Shown here piece after piece: positions 12,286 to 24,525 of a stretch of DNA of 64,000 bases. Every line of letters starts with the position of its first letter. Position 1 is the first letter of the stretch. The notes under the pieces were generated by a model that worked only from the letters and a program-made list of their open reading frames with translations, did no database searches and was not told where the DNA came from. The stretch lies in NCBI GenBank assembly GCA_030268105.1, contig BSDZ01000045.1, positions 242,956-306,955 on the forward strand, written 5' to 3'. The position numbers were made by a program, and so were the translations under genes. Source of the DNA: Volvox africanus. Its lineage: Eukaryota > Chlorophyta > Chlorophyceae > Chlamydomonadales > Volvocaceae.

Positions 12286-14814
12286 AAGCCGCACTTGACA
12301 ACCTTCCCAAGAAAAGGCATATTGTTGCCAAAGCGCGGCATGTAAGGTGCACTTGATCTGCGTTCAGTCGGTTGCACTTAACCTTATCCTGACAGGATAG
12401 ATTTAACATACGTTATCCAAAGAATACATTAATGCCCTCTGTGCTACAGGTTGCGGTTGAGTTTGAGCTTTTGCCACCTTTCGAATGCGGGCATCGGCAG
12501 GCTTTTGCTCAAGTTTCCGCGCTTCTGACGCAGACCTGTCCGCAAGAAGCAAAGTGGGGTTTTGGAAGACTGTGCAGTGAGGATCATAAATTCAGACGGC
12601 ATTAGGGTTATAATGATGTTCCTGTAACGACGTGCACTTATGCGGCCGGACGCTGTGGAACCTGCTGGGCCCAGCTGACCTAATGTGCCAGGAGCGTCAT
12701 GTATGTCAGTTTGATGCTATCTAAAACACACCGGCATGTCCCTTTTCTTTGCCTCCTAATGATGTAGTGGTCTTCCCCAACACACACAGCTTTGCCCGAT
12801 CCCGATGCATATGCCGGAATTCAATAATCGCAAACACCACTCACCCCTGATTACAAGTGTGTCCGTGCCTAGTCCCCCGCCGTGCGGCCGACTTGGTCTG
12901 TTCAAACACCTATATCACAATTTTTATCCCCTATATACACCTGTGTATCATTTCGGAGTATAGACGACGCCATGGCATACGAGCCCGTAGTTACAGGATT
13001 GCATGCATGCTCGCCGATTTCCAACACACGGCAATTCGGACGGTTCTGGGTTATCAAGAACTGCGTCTATCGAGGTCGCGATCTGCAAAACGGCGTGAAG
13101 AATGGATCGTGGATGCGAAGGGGAGAACGAGATGAAAGTCCGCCTGTTGCAGTAGTACTGAAAGCAGGCTAGGATGGGCTGGGATGGATGTCACGGTGTG
13201 CAGAGCTCTCGAATACTTAGAGCAGGGAAGGTATTCTGGATGCCTGTTTTGCACACGGAGCATGCTGCGTGTAAAGCAGTGCGAAATAATCCAGTTTATG
13301 TGCGTCGATATCCAGCCACGCACATGGATCCACGGCATCCTGGCGACTGCTCTGTACCCATAGGTACCCATAGAGCGTAGTCATAAGACGGAATATGACG
13401 ATTAATATAATGGTAATCACGTACGTCCCCCCCCCTTTGCGTGTCCGCTTTGTAGCTCCATGCATGCATATATAGTTATCGGTAACCACATGATATTCTT
13501 TACCGGTGGCCCGCTAAATCCCATTCAATTCGCATCTATCGATGCACTTGGACGTTCCATGCCAGCCGGAGCCCAATGCTGTTGTCATTCTTCGTACTTC
13601 TTCTATGTATGTTTGCTATGCATATTGTCAGCCCTTGCAATATTGCAGATTGGCGACTTAAGAATATTTGTGCAAGCACGGAGTTTGGATCAGGGGTTTT
13701 GATCACCTGTTTTGGATTATCACCCGCATCATGTCTGATGGAATTTGGCTTTACGAGTTCGGTCAGACTTGCCTTTATGATGTTTTTGGTTAGAAGGTTT
13801 GCTGACTTCAACAATGTCATATTCAATTGTCATCATACTACTGACGCTCATCTAATGCACCCAGCTACGATACCTTTCGCGTGGCTGACCTGTGGATGAG
13901 AGGACTGAATCGAGATGGAGGACTGGTGGGCGCTGCTGGTTGGCCTTCGGGTCCACCTGCTCATGAACTCATCTGCTTGTCACAAAAAGTTGCACGTGCG
14001 TATGTGTGCGTGTGGGGGAACTAGGTGGATCTTGTGCGTCTGGTATGCTATTTCGTGTTAGGTGCGCTGTGCTTAACTTGTATGACATGTATGCGCCCTC
14101 AGTCGCACTTGCTTATTATAATTGGCATTCCCACTGGCAGCTCGAATGTCAAGGCGCGCAATTAGCTATCCCAGTTATTAAATGGCATGTATGTGCGTTG
14201 CCATCGGTCCAGATAACCTTTCAGGCTACGGTGCCTGCCCTCCAGCGCCATGGCTTGGGCTTCTTGCTCACCAGCTGCGTGCTGAAGGCGGTCGCAGATG
14301 CGAAGCACGAGGTGCGCGTATATAATGTATATTCCTATTACCATCGTCAGTACCTACGATAGATCCTAGCTGAACAGGTATGAGAAGTCGGTCGTTCATA
14401 GGCAGTTAGGTAGGTATGAATCCTTATCACCAACCCTTCGATGACAAGTCAAGACCCACGTTGTGTGTACATGTGTTATTTATATCGCCTTTGTTTACCT
14501 ACTCGCCCTTAGCATTTTCCCTTTGTTCGCATTCCTTCCAGTACGCCACGGTGATGATGCATTCCACGGCGCCCATCGTCGCGCACTTCTGGCCGATGGT
14601 AGGCTTTAGACCGCATTTGGGCGTCAGCTATGGAAGCGGCAGCAACTGGGAGCATTTGGCCGCTATTATGGACGGCGAAAGATGCGGCTCAGCCGCAAGC
14701 AGGAGGCTCATCGCCCCATATGGCTGGCTAGACTACACCAGCAGGCGACGGGCAAGACGGGAAAGGAAACGGCGGGCGGAACCTGCTGGCACGTGGGATC
14801 AAGGTAATTGCTGA
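12286..14814 (+). CDS. GNAT-like N-acetyltransferase, multi-exon, incompletely resolved
   Basis: The best exons are 13865-13995, 14225-14311 and 14542-14803 or -14814. The exon at 14225 (phase 0) encodes ATVPALQRHGLGFLLTSCV, matching motif A of GNAT acetyltransferases, where Q/R-x-x-G-x-G/A binds the acetyl-CoA pyrophosphate. The next exon continues with HSTAPIVAHFWPMVGFRPH, which fits motif B (the usual F-Y/W-x-x-x-G-F end). It then gives a basic tail with SRRRARRERKRR. Upstream, 13865-13995 encodes YDTFRVADLWMRGLNRDGG and ends at a GTGCGT donor. Likely earlier exons are about 12286-12342 (DNLPKKRHIVAKARH) and 12450-12576 (VAVEFELLPPFECGHRQAF). Reading straight on past 14803 meets a stop at 14812-14814 and then TGTAA at 14832, so the gene may end there. 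Splicing at the GTAATT at 14804 into 15371 is the alternative. Substrate is unknown. The domain call is fairly good; the gene model is partial. Confidence 0.6.
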
Positions 14815-15370
14815 GCTGAACTACTTGGAGATGTAACAAGTGAGCCCTGTTTCAGGCCCTTGTATGTATGGCTTGTCGTTTGTTACATGCGAAGGCGCCA
14901 TGTCAAGCCAACTCATCTAAATAGGATACACGTGTATCGCAAATGAAGTGAATCACACCATATTTATTTTGCTTTTCCACGTATTGGCACCATGCGTATC
15001 AGCGCAAACATTTCCTACCTGTCGCAAGGGACGCCCGCCTTGTTTTTCGCTACATATATCTATCCATCTATGTTTGTGTGTAGGTATATACATGGGTAAG
15101 ATGCTGGTATATATAGATGTGGGAAAACCTGGGAAAACCACTGATTTCGGAGAAGTCGGCATGGGAGACTGGATGAGGGTGCCCCGAAACACCGGGGAAG
15201 GTAGGGACTGCCAGGTTAGTGGCCACGGGTGATGTACCCCCCTATCCTACACACATAGATGTGGGTATACATACCAGCACCTTTTTCCCAGATAGATAGA
15301 TAGATAGATGTATAAACAATTATTATATAAAAACATAGTCGTGTTAAAACATATATCGTCACTGCACGCA

Positions 15371-16149
15371 GGGTTTCGAGGAGGTGGCGCCGTCCAGGAG
15401 CGGCTCAGCGACTCCATCACTGTTCCATTTGGTTGCGCCGACCAGGACTGACGACCCGCCAGCATTCACTGCAAACCGTGGCAATGACTTAGCGCGTAAG
15501 GATGTGTCCTCCAGCAGTGATACCCCGTCAGCATCACCTACACAGGCGGGAGCTGCTGCTGGCGGCGGCAACAGTACCGGCGAGCAGCCAAACGCCCTGC
15601 GGCATGCCCCCGCCGCTGCTGCCAAGAAATGCACCAGGTTCCTGTTTTATTTGGAGGATTACATATTACCTGCAGTTAATCCATTGGATACTATGACAGC
15701 GACAAAACCGACACCGGATGAAGACCCACCGCACCAACGCCTGATGGGTGGGGCTTGCACCCGAAGCAACAGAACGAGCAGTCAGGGCATGTTCTCTCTG
15801 CAATTGAGCTCCGCCGCCGCCGCCTTTGCCATCAGTCGCCGACTTGGAGGCAGCTGCGGGATCTATTGACTTTGGTGGGGCGGAAGATTTTCCTACCGCT
15901 GCTGCGGCAGCACCGTTCGCCTTGCAGCACCAACTGCACCATCAACCCCTGCTGCTTCTCGATGGCCGTCGGCAGGCCTTCCTGGTGCAACTGGGTTGTC
16001 CCCTGCGCCAGCATCACGGCTGGTGGCAGCATCAGCAGGCCGGAAAGGAGCTGGAGCTGGGATTGCAGCAGCAAGGTGTGCAGGAGAGCGAGCTGCCTCC
16101 GCTGCTAATGAATGTGCTGCTGGAGCTGCGGCTACGGAAAAACAGCTAA
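15371..16149 (+). CDS. Low-complexity coding region, possibly 3' exons of the GNAT-like gene or a separate gene
   Basis: After a clear acceptor at 15370 the sequence is open to about 15640 in a frame giving GFEEVAPSRSGSATPSLFHL and then an Ala/Ser/Gly-rich run. After an AT-rich, intron-like stretch the frame VADLEAAAGSIDFGGAEDFP opens near 15830 and continues with a Gln/Leu/His-rich tail to TAA at 16147-16149. Third codon positions are mostly G or C, as expected for coding sequence. Phase from the exon ending at 14803 would instead select another frame at 15371, ending at TGA about 15450 after VQERLSDSITVPFGCADQD. I cannot decide between these. No domain is recognised. Confidence 0.45.
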
Positions 16150-17627
16150 TGAGTGAAACGGCTGTTTAATAGCTGAGCAGGATTAATAACAACGGCAGCA
16201 GATGTATGCCAATAAGTATGCCAGAGGCCTGTAGCTAGTTAATGACAGTCAGGGGAGGAGGACCCGCCATGCCTATGGTCTGTCGGTTCGGCACGGCTGG
16301 TAAGTGTCAACTACACATGGTTCATCACAGCGTCTGCTGTATTCATACATGTGGTTACCTTGTGGAAGTGGGCAATCGGCAAACTAATTAATGGCGTCGC
16401 CTCAATAGACAAACACGAACTCGTATTAGCATCCACCCAAAGATGAAACCTTGGGGTTTTTTGATTCGGGGTTCACTTCAACGCAAAACTTTAATTTCTG
16501 CATTTGCACAGCCAGTTTGGACTTCATGGCACGTTAGGCCAGGGTTGAAACCTAACACCCTAAGTGGAGCGAATTTATGCATTTATAGCGCATATGAAAT
16601 GTGACGAGCGGCACAAAGGATGCACCTTGCGTGCATTTTGGGGTTACTGCTGTTTACTGCCATTATTTGACATCCTGATGACTAAATACCATGCATGACA
16701 TGTACACCATGAATACCAAAAACATCATGCTGCAATTATCTGGTCTGTCAGTATCGATGGACTTTGCTTAAAACGTATATGGGGAGCTGGGATCACATTC
16801 ATGTATGTACGGTGAAATTTGTGCAAAATACCATCTATCCTACCCATCCAACCCCATTCACGCCATTCACGCACGCACGACTGATGAAGCCAGGGTTGGC
16901 TTCCGGGCCTGCCCAGTGAGGGCGGCCACGATCAGTGCAGGAGACAGGTGAAGGAGCGCCACACCAACAGGGGCAACTTAGGGGGTGCGGGGTTCGACCG
17001 TTTATGAGGGATTATATTCATTCCCCGTTTCCTGTTTAGGAGACTGAAGGACTTGGTGAGGGACAGGGTTGCAGGTTTGGAAAACGTGGCGGCTTTTGTG
17101 GGGTAGCCATGATCGCAAGGATCACATAATATCACCGTCCTGCATTCCAAATAAAACTCGTCAGCAAGCTAGGCACCAAGCACCCGCCGAGCAGGCCTGC
17201 AATGTTGTCAATGGATGGATATGACCTAATCTTCACAAAGCGTAGAAGTTACTGAAAGAGTTTAAAATTAACCTGCAAAGTCTCCGGGACCCAGACACCC
17301 ACCAGGGAGTCGTCTAACAGGGAGGTCCCCTCGGTCATCGCCCGTCCGAGCACCACTGGAATTGGCACGTAAATATCGTCGCACCCAATATGCTGATTTG
17401 GATTTATCAAGAGTGATGACTTCGATATGTAACATGGGACACCAACAAAGGAAGATGAGCTCCGGAATCACGAGGCTAACAATAAGAGGATCCTGACACC
17501 ATACCGAACGCCCAATCCCGGAACCTGAAAAATTTACTTCTTGTTGCCAGCTGGACATGTAGGAATCTTCAAGGTACATGTCGTACAGGTGGTACATAGG
17601 CCACAGCCCTCTAGCCATCGGTGACTC
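16150..17627. other. Intergenic region without a recognised gene
   Basis: No coding exon is supported. A 120-codon open frame on the minus strand at 17268-17630 directly abuts the 3' end of the 18S rRNA fragment, so it would lie where ITS1 belongs if this were an intact rDNA unit. It does not resemble ITS sequence or any protein I recognise, which supports an inserted rDNA fragment rather than a true rDNA locus. Confidence 0.4.
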
Positions 17628-17628
17628 C

Positions 17629-17685
<57 letters not shown>

Positions 17686-17769
17686 GGTGGGAGGGTTTAA
17701 TGAACTTCTCGACCCCAAGCAGGTTTACCTACGTCATCGGGGCCGATCCGAACGCTTCACCAGCACACC

Positions 17770-17815
<46 letters not shown>

Positions 17816-18034
17816 ATCAACACGAGCTGATGGCTCGCGCTTACTGGGCATTACTCGTTGAAGACTAATAATTGCAATAATCTATCCCCATTACGACCCG
17901 TTTCACAAGATTACCCGGGCCTCTCGGCCAAGGATAGGCTCGTTGGTCGCCCGCGTGCGGCCCAGTACATCAAAGGGCATCACAGACCTGTTAACGCCTC
18001 ATACTTCTATTGGCTAAACGCCAATACTCCCTAA
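17628..18034 (-). pseudogene. 18S (SSU) rRNA 3' fragment, truncated and with an internal deletion
   Basis: The plus strand is the complement of the last ~400 nt of nuclear 18S rRNA, from the GGATCATTG end through the universal GTACACACCGCCCGTCGCTC segment to about helix 37-39. Details such as TTATTGCAATTATTAGTC and CGATTGGGTGTGCTGGTGAAG match what I know of chlamydomonadalean 18S. Two signs show it is dead. It stops abruptly near 18034, and the conserved CTACACTGA block between the GCACGCG and GACCAACGAG segments (about 17950-17963) is missing. Several other conserved bases are changed. Confidence 0.88.
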
Positions 18035-18600
18035 CAGGTAATGAGCTTGCGAAACGTCGCGCAGCTGCTTGCGTCTCAGCGCCACGGCTCCCTGATAAAG
18101 TGCCTGGACACAAGCTATTAGAGTGCTAGCATAGCCTGACGACATTTCCTGCCAACTGCGTAAATGAAACTGTCTAGCTTACGTCAAAAGGATGTTATGT
18201 TATGATATGATATAGATAACTAGGTCGGTCCTTGACAGCAAGGGTGTTGCATACAGCGAGCTATAGGAGCAAGCGACAGCATATCTCTCATCCGTGGGGC
18301 ATGGGGCCCGGGAAATGGAAGGAATAGGCGCATGTACGGCACCAACGAAAACCTTTTGGCTTTGCGCATCTACAAGTTTACACGAGCTGCTTTCATTTGA
18401 CAGAAATCCATCTCCTGCACTTTAAAAATAGGCGATTACAGCGTAATTATCTTGAATCTGTGGCCAGAGCGGCCACAGCCGCACGTTTGTTGTCTGTTTC
18501 CACGGTGTAGATAGGATAACTTTTACTGTTGAACCACCTGCCTATTTATAGCTGTTTGCGTGCGCTTTGCCCAGTGTGTAATCTTTCTGGTAGGAGAGAT
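18035..18600. other. Probable promoter/5' region of the IF-3 gene
   Basis: This stretch runs from the rRNA fragment to the proposed ATG of the IF-3 gene. No coding sequence is seen. It presumably holds the promoter and 5' UTR, but no motif can be pointed to with confidence. Confidence 0.35.
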
Positions 18601-21600
18601 ATGCAGGTCTTATCTCGAGGCGGCAGGCCCTCTGGACCTGTCGGCGCCAGCCGACCAATTCGTATCCATACCCTTCAGAAGGGAACATTTAAAAATGTAG
18701 TCTTGGTTGTCATGCAAGAATTAAAGCGGCAGGTATGTTGCTATGTAAGGTTGTCACCTCACCAAGATACCATGCTTTTTGCAAACCAGCTTGAGAACTA
18801 TAAATGAAATTTTACCACATTTATGTAACTGCTAAAAGATCTACTAGCGTGCGAGGGTGGTAGGGCATGGAAAGCCCAGCTTTTCGGATAAGGATCGGGC
18901 TTATCCAAAATCACACCTTTTGATTGGGAATGATGCGTGCAATATCCGACTTTATGTTATCTGGTGCGCCGCTGTCGAGGTGTAGGTCTCTGCTTCGGTT
19001 ATCTGCTTCCGTTCGTTAGGTTGGTGCCGTAATTTTGTGTTATGTATGTAGCGTATGTTTCACATAGGTTAGCAATAGCGAAACCTGAAGGTTTCACTGT
19101 TTATACAGTCTGCGAGGTTCCGCCGAGAAATGTCAAATGCCTGTCGTGAATACTAGCGCTGAGCGGTCCTGGCGCGCATTGACCGTTCCTTAAAACAGTT
19201 CTCGGTTGATGTCAACCAACTTCAAGTATCCTGTCCCGGACGAACCCCAGTCTCTACAGCAGCAGATTCCATACCATAACGGTACACCCGCGGCAAGGTC
19301 GTGCAAGGGACCGAACTGTCGCAAAAGCGTTATGGTGGCTGCTTCCAGAAGTCGTCTTCCTCCCACCAGTCCATTACACACTTTTTCCCTGCCATTACAC
19401 CCCGCTGACATTCCCTACCTTATCGTTGCAGCATGTCGCTGTGGCCGCTTCCCGTCGGAAGGGTTACCAGGACCAGGACGCCAAGGACTCACTGGATGTG
19501 GACTCAATGGACGAGTCGGACGGCAAGTTGACCAAGTACGCGGACTTGCTCGCCAAAAAAAATGCCGGAGCTGCAGCAGGAAGCAGCCGGAGCAACGCCA
19601 ACAATAATAACAACAACAACAGCAGTAGCGCCAGCAGCCAGCAGGTGCGGGTCTGCACATATAAGTTTGCAAAAGGCTTGTTAAGTGTATCATAGTGGGA
19701 GCCGAAGTTGGCCCGAGCGTTGATGAACGTGCACCCGGTCTTGTGATGTATGGGAGATGGCACTTGCTGCACAATCCGGGGTTGAAGAGAAAGGGTGGGA
19801 AGTGGCAGCTTGCTGGCTGCCACAAGCCCTGTACTGCGCCTGTGCTTTTCTTCGCTGGACAGCTAGGGTCTGTTGGTTGGGAAAGCTGGGTGCGGATGGA
19901 GTAGAGGTTGATTTGCAACATATTTAATGATATGGGAGATGGGATGGCAGAGGTGCGAGGGCAGCGATGAGCAAACGAGTGAGAATGTTACAGAGCTGTT
20001 CAGCTGAACCATAACCGTTGAATATTTTTTACTATCAGGGGTATGTAACCAACAAAAAGCTTCAACTGAAAGAAAAACTGCGTTATTAGATTTTGTAGAG
20101 TATCTAAAATTTAATACAGGTCTTAAGTATATATATAGGGGTAATGGGACATGCCTGCTACGCTGCAAAGAGCTCTCGGCTATGCTATTGGATCGCAGCA
20201 GCGACTTGTCCGGCGGCTACACGTGATTCACCGAGCCGTACAATCTTCGGTCTTGTCAGTGCCGCGCAATATTTTGGCGACGTCCTCTAAGCAGCACTGT
20301 ACCTCCCTAATGCTGATCAATGTTGAGGACCTCGCCCCTATCTGATATTTCCGCTGCTCACTTTTCCGTCTTCTTTTCTCATTCTTTTCTGTGCAGCCAT
20401 TTTCCGGCCGGTGACTAGTTCCTTTTGCCTGCCGTGATGGGCTTTACAGGGCGCGGCAGCCAAGACAAAGGCAAGTACTCAGCAGGCTCCGCCACCACCT
20501 GCACGAGGGGCACCATCCTTCGGCTCATTTCAGGGTGATTTCAGCTTTGATGATACCTGGGGAACCACTCCGTTGCCGCCAAGCCGAGGGGGCGGCGGCT
20601 ACATGAATGGTGGGGGCGGCGGCTATGGCGGCTACCTCAATGGCGGCAGCGGCGGCGGCGGCTACATGACAGATCCCGGTTATGGTGGGGGCTATGGAGG
20701 CGGTTATGGAGGAGGCTATGGTGGCGGGTATGGCGGCGGTGGCTACAACTCGGGATACAGCAACAGCGGCAGTTATATCAACACGGGTCATGGCGGTGGA
20801 TATGGCAATAATCGAAACAATCGCGGCAACAGAGTCGGGAACATGCGGATGATTCATGCGGACGACTTCGACGACCTTGATGAGACAGGTGCGCTCGGCC
20901 AAAACATGACAGGATGGCATATAAGGTTCCCCTTGATAAGGATTCTGGAATACCCGGAAAGAAGGGGTTCATACGAGAGGGCGACGCGTGCATGTGCGTG
21001 AATTGGATATGTGCTATACCCGCTTATCGATCACCCGGATGAGCAACGTGGCGATTTTGCGTCACGAGCAGGAATGCCGCTCGTCCAACTCCGCATCCAA
21101 ACGATCATGAAGCGCCGTGAGGCAGAAAAGCACTCCGAACCACCTGAAAAGACACATCTGCCGTATACATATTCACAAGCCTTAGTCATTTCATCTTCCT
21201 TTAACGCACCCTGTCGTCGGTGCCAGGGCATTAGAGTTTAGTGATAACAGTACCTCTTGTATTTGAAAAGTATTTGTGGCACTTAAGTGTGGAGATGGAA
21301 ACTTCTGAGCCACAAAATTCGATCTCTCTTATGAAAAGTTGCGTCTCCGCTTATCTGTGTTCAGAACAAGCCACCTGCCACGCGTGATGCGAATGCACGG
21401 TACCAGCTCCCGGCAAAGCTTGCATGAACTGGTGCTGTAGTATGGCCGGGGCCGGGGCATTGGGACCACCTGGGCAAGCTGGAGGAGCTTTTATTCGTTG
21501 AGGAGTCCCAACCTGTGTTAGGCCTCTGCCTTCCAATTCTGCTACCCTTGCAGCTCCCCATTACGCCCCAGCAAGGCATGTCCGGCTACCGTTTGGCCAC

Positions 21601-24189
21601 TTACGTCGTCTGTGCATTTTACATATCGTGTCTGCGAATCCATTATGTTGATTGGCTGGAGCTAGAGAGCTGGGTGGCGCCCGGGCAAATTCCTACCGCC
21701 GTACCGCCCTATTTGTAGAATTCCTCAGTCGCTTTCCGTGACGTGAATTTCCCTGCCGTGGCCGGCGTTGGTGTCATCCTGTTTGCAGACGGGGAGATGC
21801 CAGTGGTGAAGGTGGATTCTTGCGTCATCAACGGCAAGGCAATGCAGTGTAACCACGGCATCATGTAAGTGGGCTTCGCCAGTCTGTGGTGCATTGCATC
21901 AAAATTGCAGGGATCTACTGAGACCCTGGAAGCTACCTTCGTGGTTGCCCTTGTCCCAGGTCAATCTGGCGTCAGTAGGTTTTTATGTGTTAACACCCTA
22001 GACGTGTTCCACTCGCACATCGTCCATCTCCTCTCGTCTGCTCGCCCCTCGCGGGTGGTCACAGGCGGAAGAACGCACACGATGTCCATCCACTGCGCTA
22101 TGATGAGTCCGGACATGCCCTTAGGTAGGTTACCTTTACTGACCAGAGGCTGCTCCTCCTCTGCCGCTTTCTGGTGCGCAGGGCCCGGGAGGTATTCGTG
22201 TTGGGTGTGGGACCTGACAGGCCGCCTCTGGGGGTTATGCCCACCAGCCGCGCACAGGTAAGACAACCCGTATGCGCCGAAGGGGAATCTGGCATGTTTG
22301 GAAGGAAGTCCACCACCGGAAACCCATTTTGCCGAACTGTACTGCCTAGTTGTTATGGGATCTAGCTCCTTTCCTCATATTTCTACCTGCTTTCACCGCC
22401 CCATGTTCACGCTCTGCGCCACCCGGCGTGCCGTTCTCTTATGATGTCGCCCCTCCATGGCAGGCACTGGCTGATGAGGCGAAGGAGGACCTGTTGCTCA
22501 TCAACGCTGACGCCTCTCCTCCAGTGGCACGCATTATTGGCTGGTCCAAGTACAAGTACGAGCTAGAAAAAAATGCCAAAGAAAAGAAGGCCAAGAGTTC
22601 AACGTGAGGGGTTTACATAGGGGTTTACAAGGGGATGTACATAGTGGATTGTATTGGGAAAGGAATGATGGCTAGGGTCGGTTTTCGGCGTTAAGCGCGA
22701 GGGGGTGCATGGGGATTCTCCAGGGATGCGAACTCCTCGGCCAAGCCCTTCGCCCCTAGCACACGTGAATCGGGGCGGTTTTGAACCAGTGGCATTGCTG
22801 CGAAGACGTGGACCGCTGTGGCTTCAGCAAGATGTGCAAGTTTTGGCTTTTGTGAGGGCCATTTTCTGAGGGCGCATGCATGACACGAAAACAGCTGTGC
22901 CCAACTTCGCGCGGCCGTCCTCTCCATAGCGTTGAGACATGCTGGACTGCCTCTTCTGACGCAAGAGGTTTCGTGATGACTATGCGGCGATGTCAGACAT
23001 TCCAGCCGTCTCGTTTGACATTCCGCTCAAGCCGTCCTCAACGACTCTTTCGACGCTGATCCTGCCACAGCCTCAAATATCATACTTACGCATAAATCTG
23101 AATCTCTCGGCGCCGCTCTTCCTGATGGAGAGCCGCACTCTCCATCGTTGCATTTGTGCCCTGTTTCCGGCCACCCGCCTTTACATACACCTTAGCACTT
23201 GGACTATTGCAGCTTTTAGTCTTCCGGTCTTGAAGTTTAACGTCCTGGCATCTATTCTTCCCCTCCCCTCGTCCCGTTCGCTTATCCGGACATATTTCTT
23301 ATCCCCACTACCTTTCCACTTCCACCGCATGTCTCTGCCACAGCACGGAGGTCAAGGAGGTGCGATTGCGTCCCTCCACGGACTCGGGGGACATCGCGGT
23401 CAAGCTAAAGAGTTGCGCCAAGTTCCTTACCAAGGTACGAATCTGTGTGCGGAACTTTCTAGCATATCAGCCGGCTGGCCTATTTCGGCCGCATCGTCTC
23501 TTAGATTCCTCCCAGGGTTCCTGCGTCCGGGCCCTGCATCCCATCCTCCACCTCATCACCGCCCAACGCCGTGCCCTCGTCCTGATATCTGACGATTCTT
23601 CCCCTTTACTACCCTAGGGTGACCGCGTGAAGCTGGTGATGAAATTTGAGGGCCGTGAGTTGCAGTTTAAGGAGCAAGGCAAGGAGGTGCTGCTGGTGAG
23701 TGTAGATGTGGGTTGTGGCTACGCTCATGAGGGAAACGCTCATGAGGAGGTTGAGAATTCGAGGAGCTCAAGATCTATCAATTATTTGATTAAGTAGTTG
23801 GCACTTCGTCTTTTAGGCGTAAGAGATGCTGCCAGCGTTCTTATTCCACTGCCTCACCTTCCATGCGTTGACTTTATCCTCTCCCCACTGCTGGCAAGGT
23901 CAATGGGTAGTTGGCCAGACCGCTTCTCCTTCCCCTCTACACCTCTGTTCCGCACTCCTAGGCCTCACTGTTCCCTCAGCTTCATACACAGGAACTTACC
24001 CATTTCAGCATTCCTGCGCCTTCCTACTGCTATCCTCGGCGATACTTAGGGTTTCTCTTTTGTTCACTCTTTCTAACTCCCCATTCCTGACAGAGTTTCA
24101 TTTCCGAGCTGGCGGCAGTGGCCAAGGTGGAGGGACCCCTTAACTTTAAGACGGGCACCTATACCATCTTGCTTTCGCCCAACAAGTAG
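18601..24189 (+). CDS. infC: Translation initiation factor IF-3, plastid type, with long glycine-rich N-terminal extension
   Basis: IF-3 binds the 30S subunit of bacterial-type ribosomes, blocks premature 50S joining and proofreads start selection; this nuclear copy should act in the plastid. Phase-consistent exons are 19432-19644, 20450-20888, 21729-21864, 22182-22257, 22464-22603, 23344-23434, 23618-23695 and 24094-24189 (TAG). The N-domain shows AREVFVLGVGPDRPPLGVM and then DASPPVARIIGWSKYKYELE, matching the family's ADPPVCKIMDYGKYKYE region. The linker is Lys-rich. The C-domain has VKEVRLRPSTDSGDIAVKL and GDRVKLVMKFEGRE. The first exon is proposed as 18601-18732, an Arg/Ser/Gly-rich, acid-poor start joining in phase 0 just before VAVAASRRK, which looks like a transit-peptide cleavage region. 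A competing start lies at 19210. With the first choice the protein is about 466 aa, against about 180 for bacterial IF-3. The extra ~250 residues include an acidic stretch, an Asn run and many GGGY repeats at 20590-20740. Confidence 0.92.
20590..20752 (+). repeat. Glycine/tyrosine codon repeat within the IF-3 gene
   Basis: Inside the 20450-20888 exon, GGN-rich triplets with TAT/TAC encode repeated GGGY and GGGGY units. The repeat stays in frame through the exon, with variable third bases, so selection or expansion by whole codons is likely. Gly-Tyr-rich tails of this kind are common in RNA-binding proteins, but no RNA-binding domain other than IF-3 itself is seen here. Confidence 0.85.
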
Positions 24190-24525
24190 CAAAATCCTTG
24201 TTGGATGCCACGAGTAACACACCGACATGACCCTCAGTTTGACAGGGTCTTGCCGGGACGCGGTGGGTATAGTGAGCGGCATTCTTGGGGGCCTGGGAGA
24301 CACGCCTAGCAAAATGTTTGGTGTTTGAAAACACTGTAGATGTGGTCCCGCTTGATATTGATCGCTAGACCTAGAGATAATTGTTGCGTGGCATCAGTCG
24401 GGTGCTGAGGAAGTCTTGAGGCGTCATCGGTTAGACCCCTGCATCCGCTACACTGGTTATACGGCAAGTTGATGTGCAGATATTCTGCTTGCGTATCCGT
24501 GCTTGTGGATTAATGCGACCTTCAG
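24190..24525. other. 3' flank of the IF-3 gene
   Basis: No exon or RNA is recognised between the IF-3 stop codon and the next candidate exon. No TGTAA signal is visible in this interval. Confidence 0.4.

Noticed and set aside
17628..18034. Functional rDNA unit
   Set aside because: Only the 3' part of 18S is present, it has a deletion in a universal block, and no ITS, 5.8S or 28S follows.
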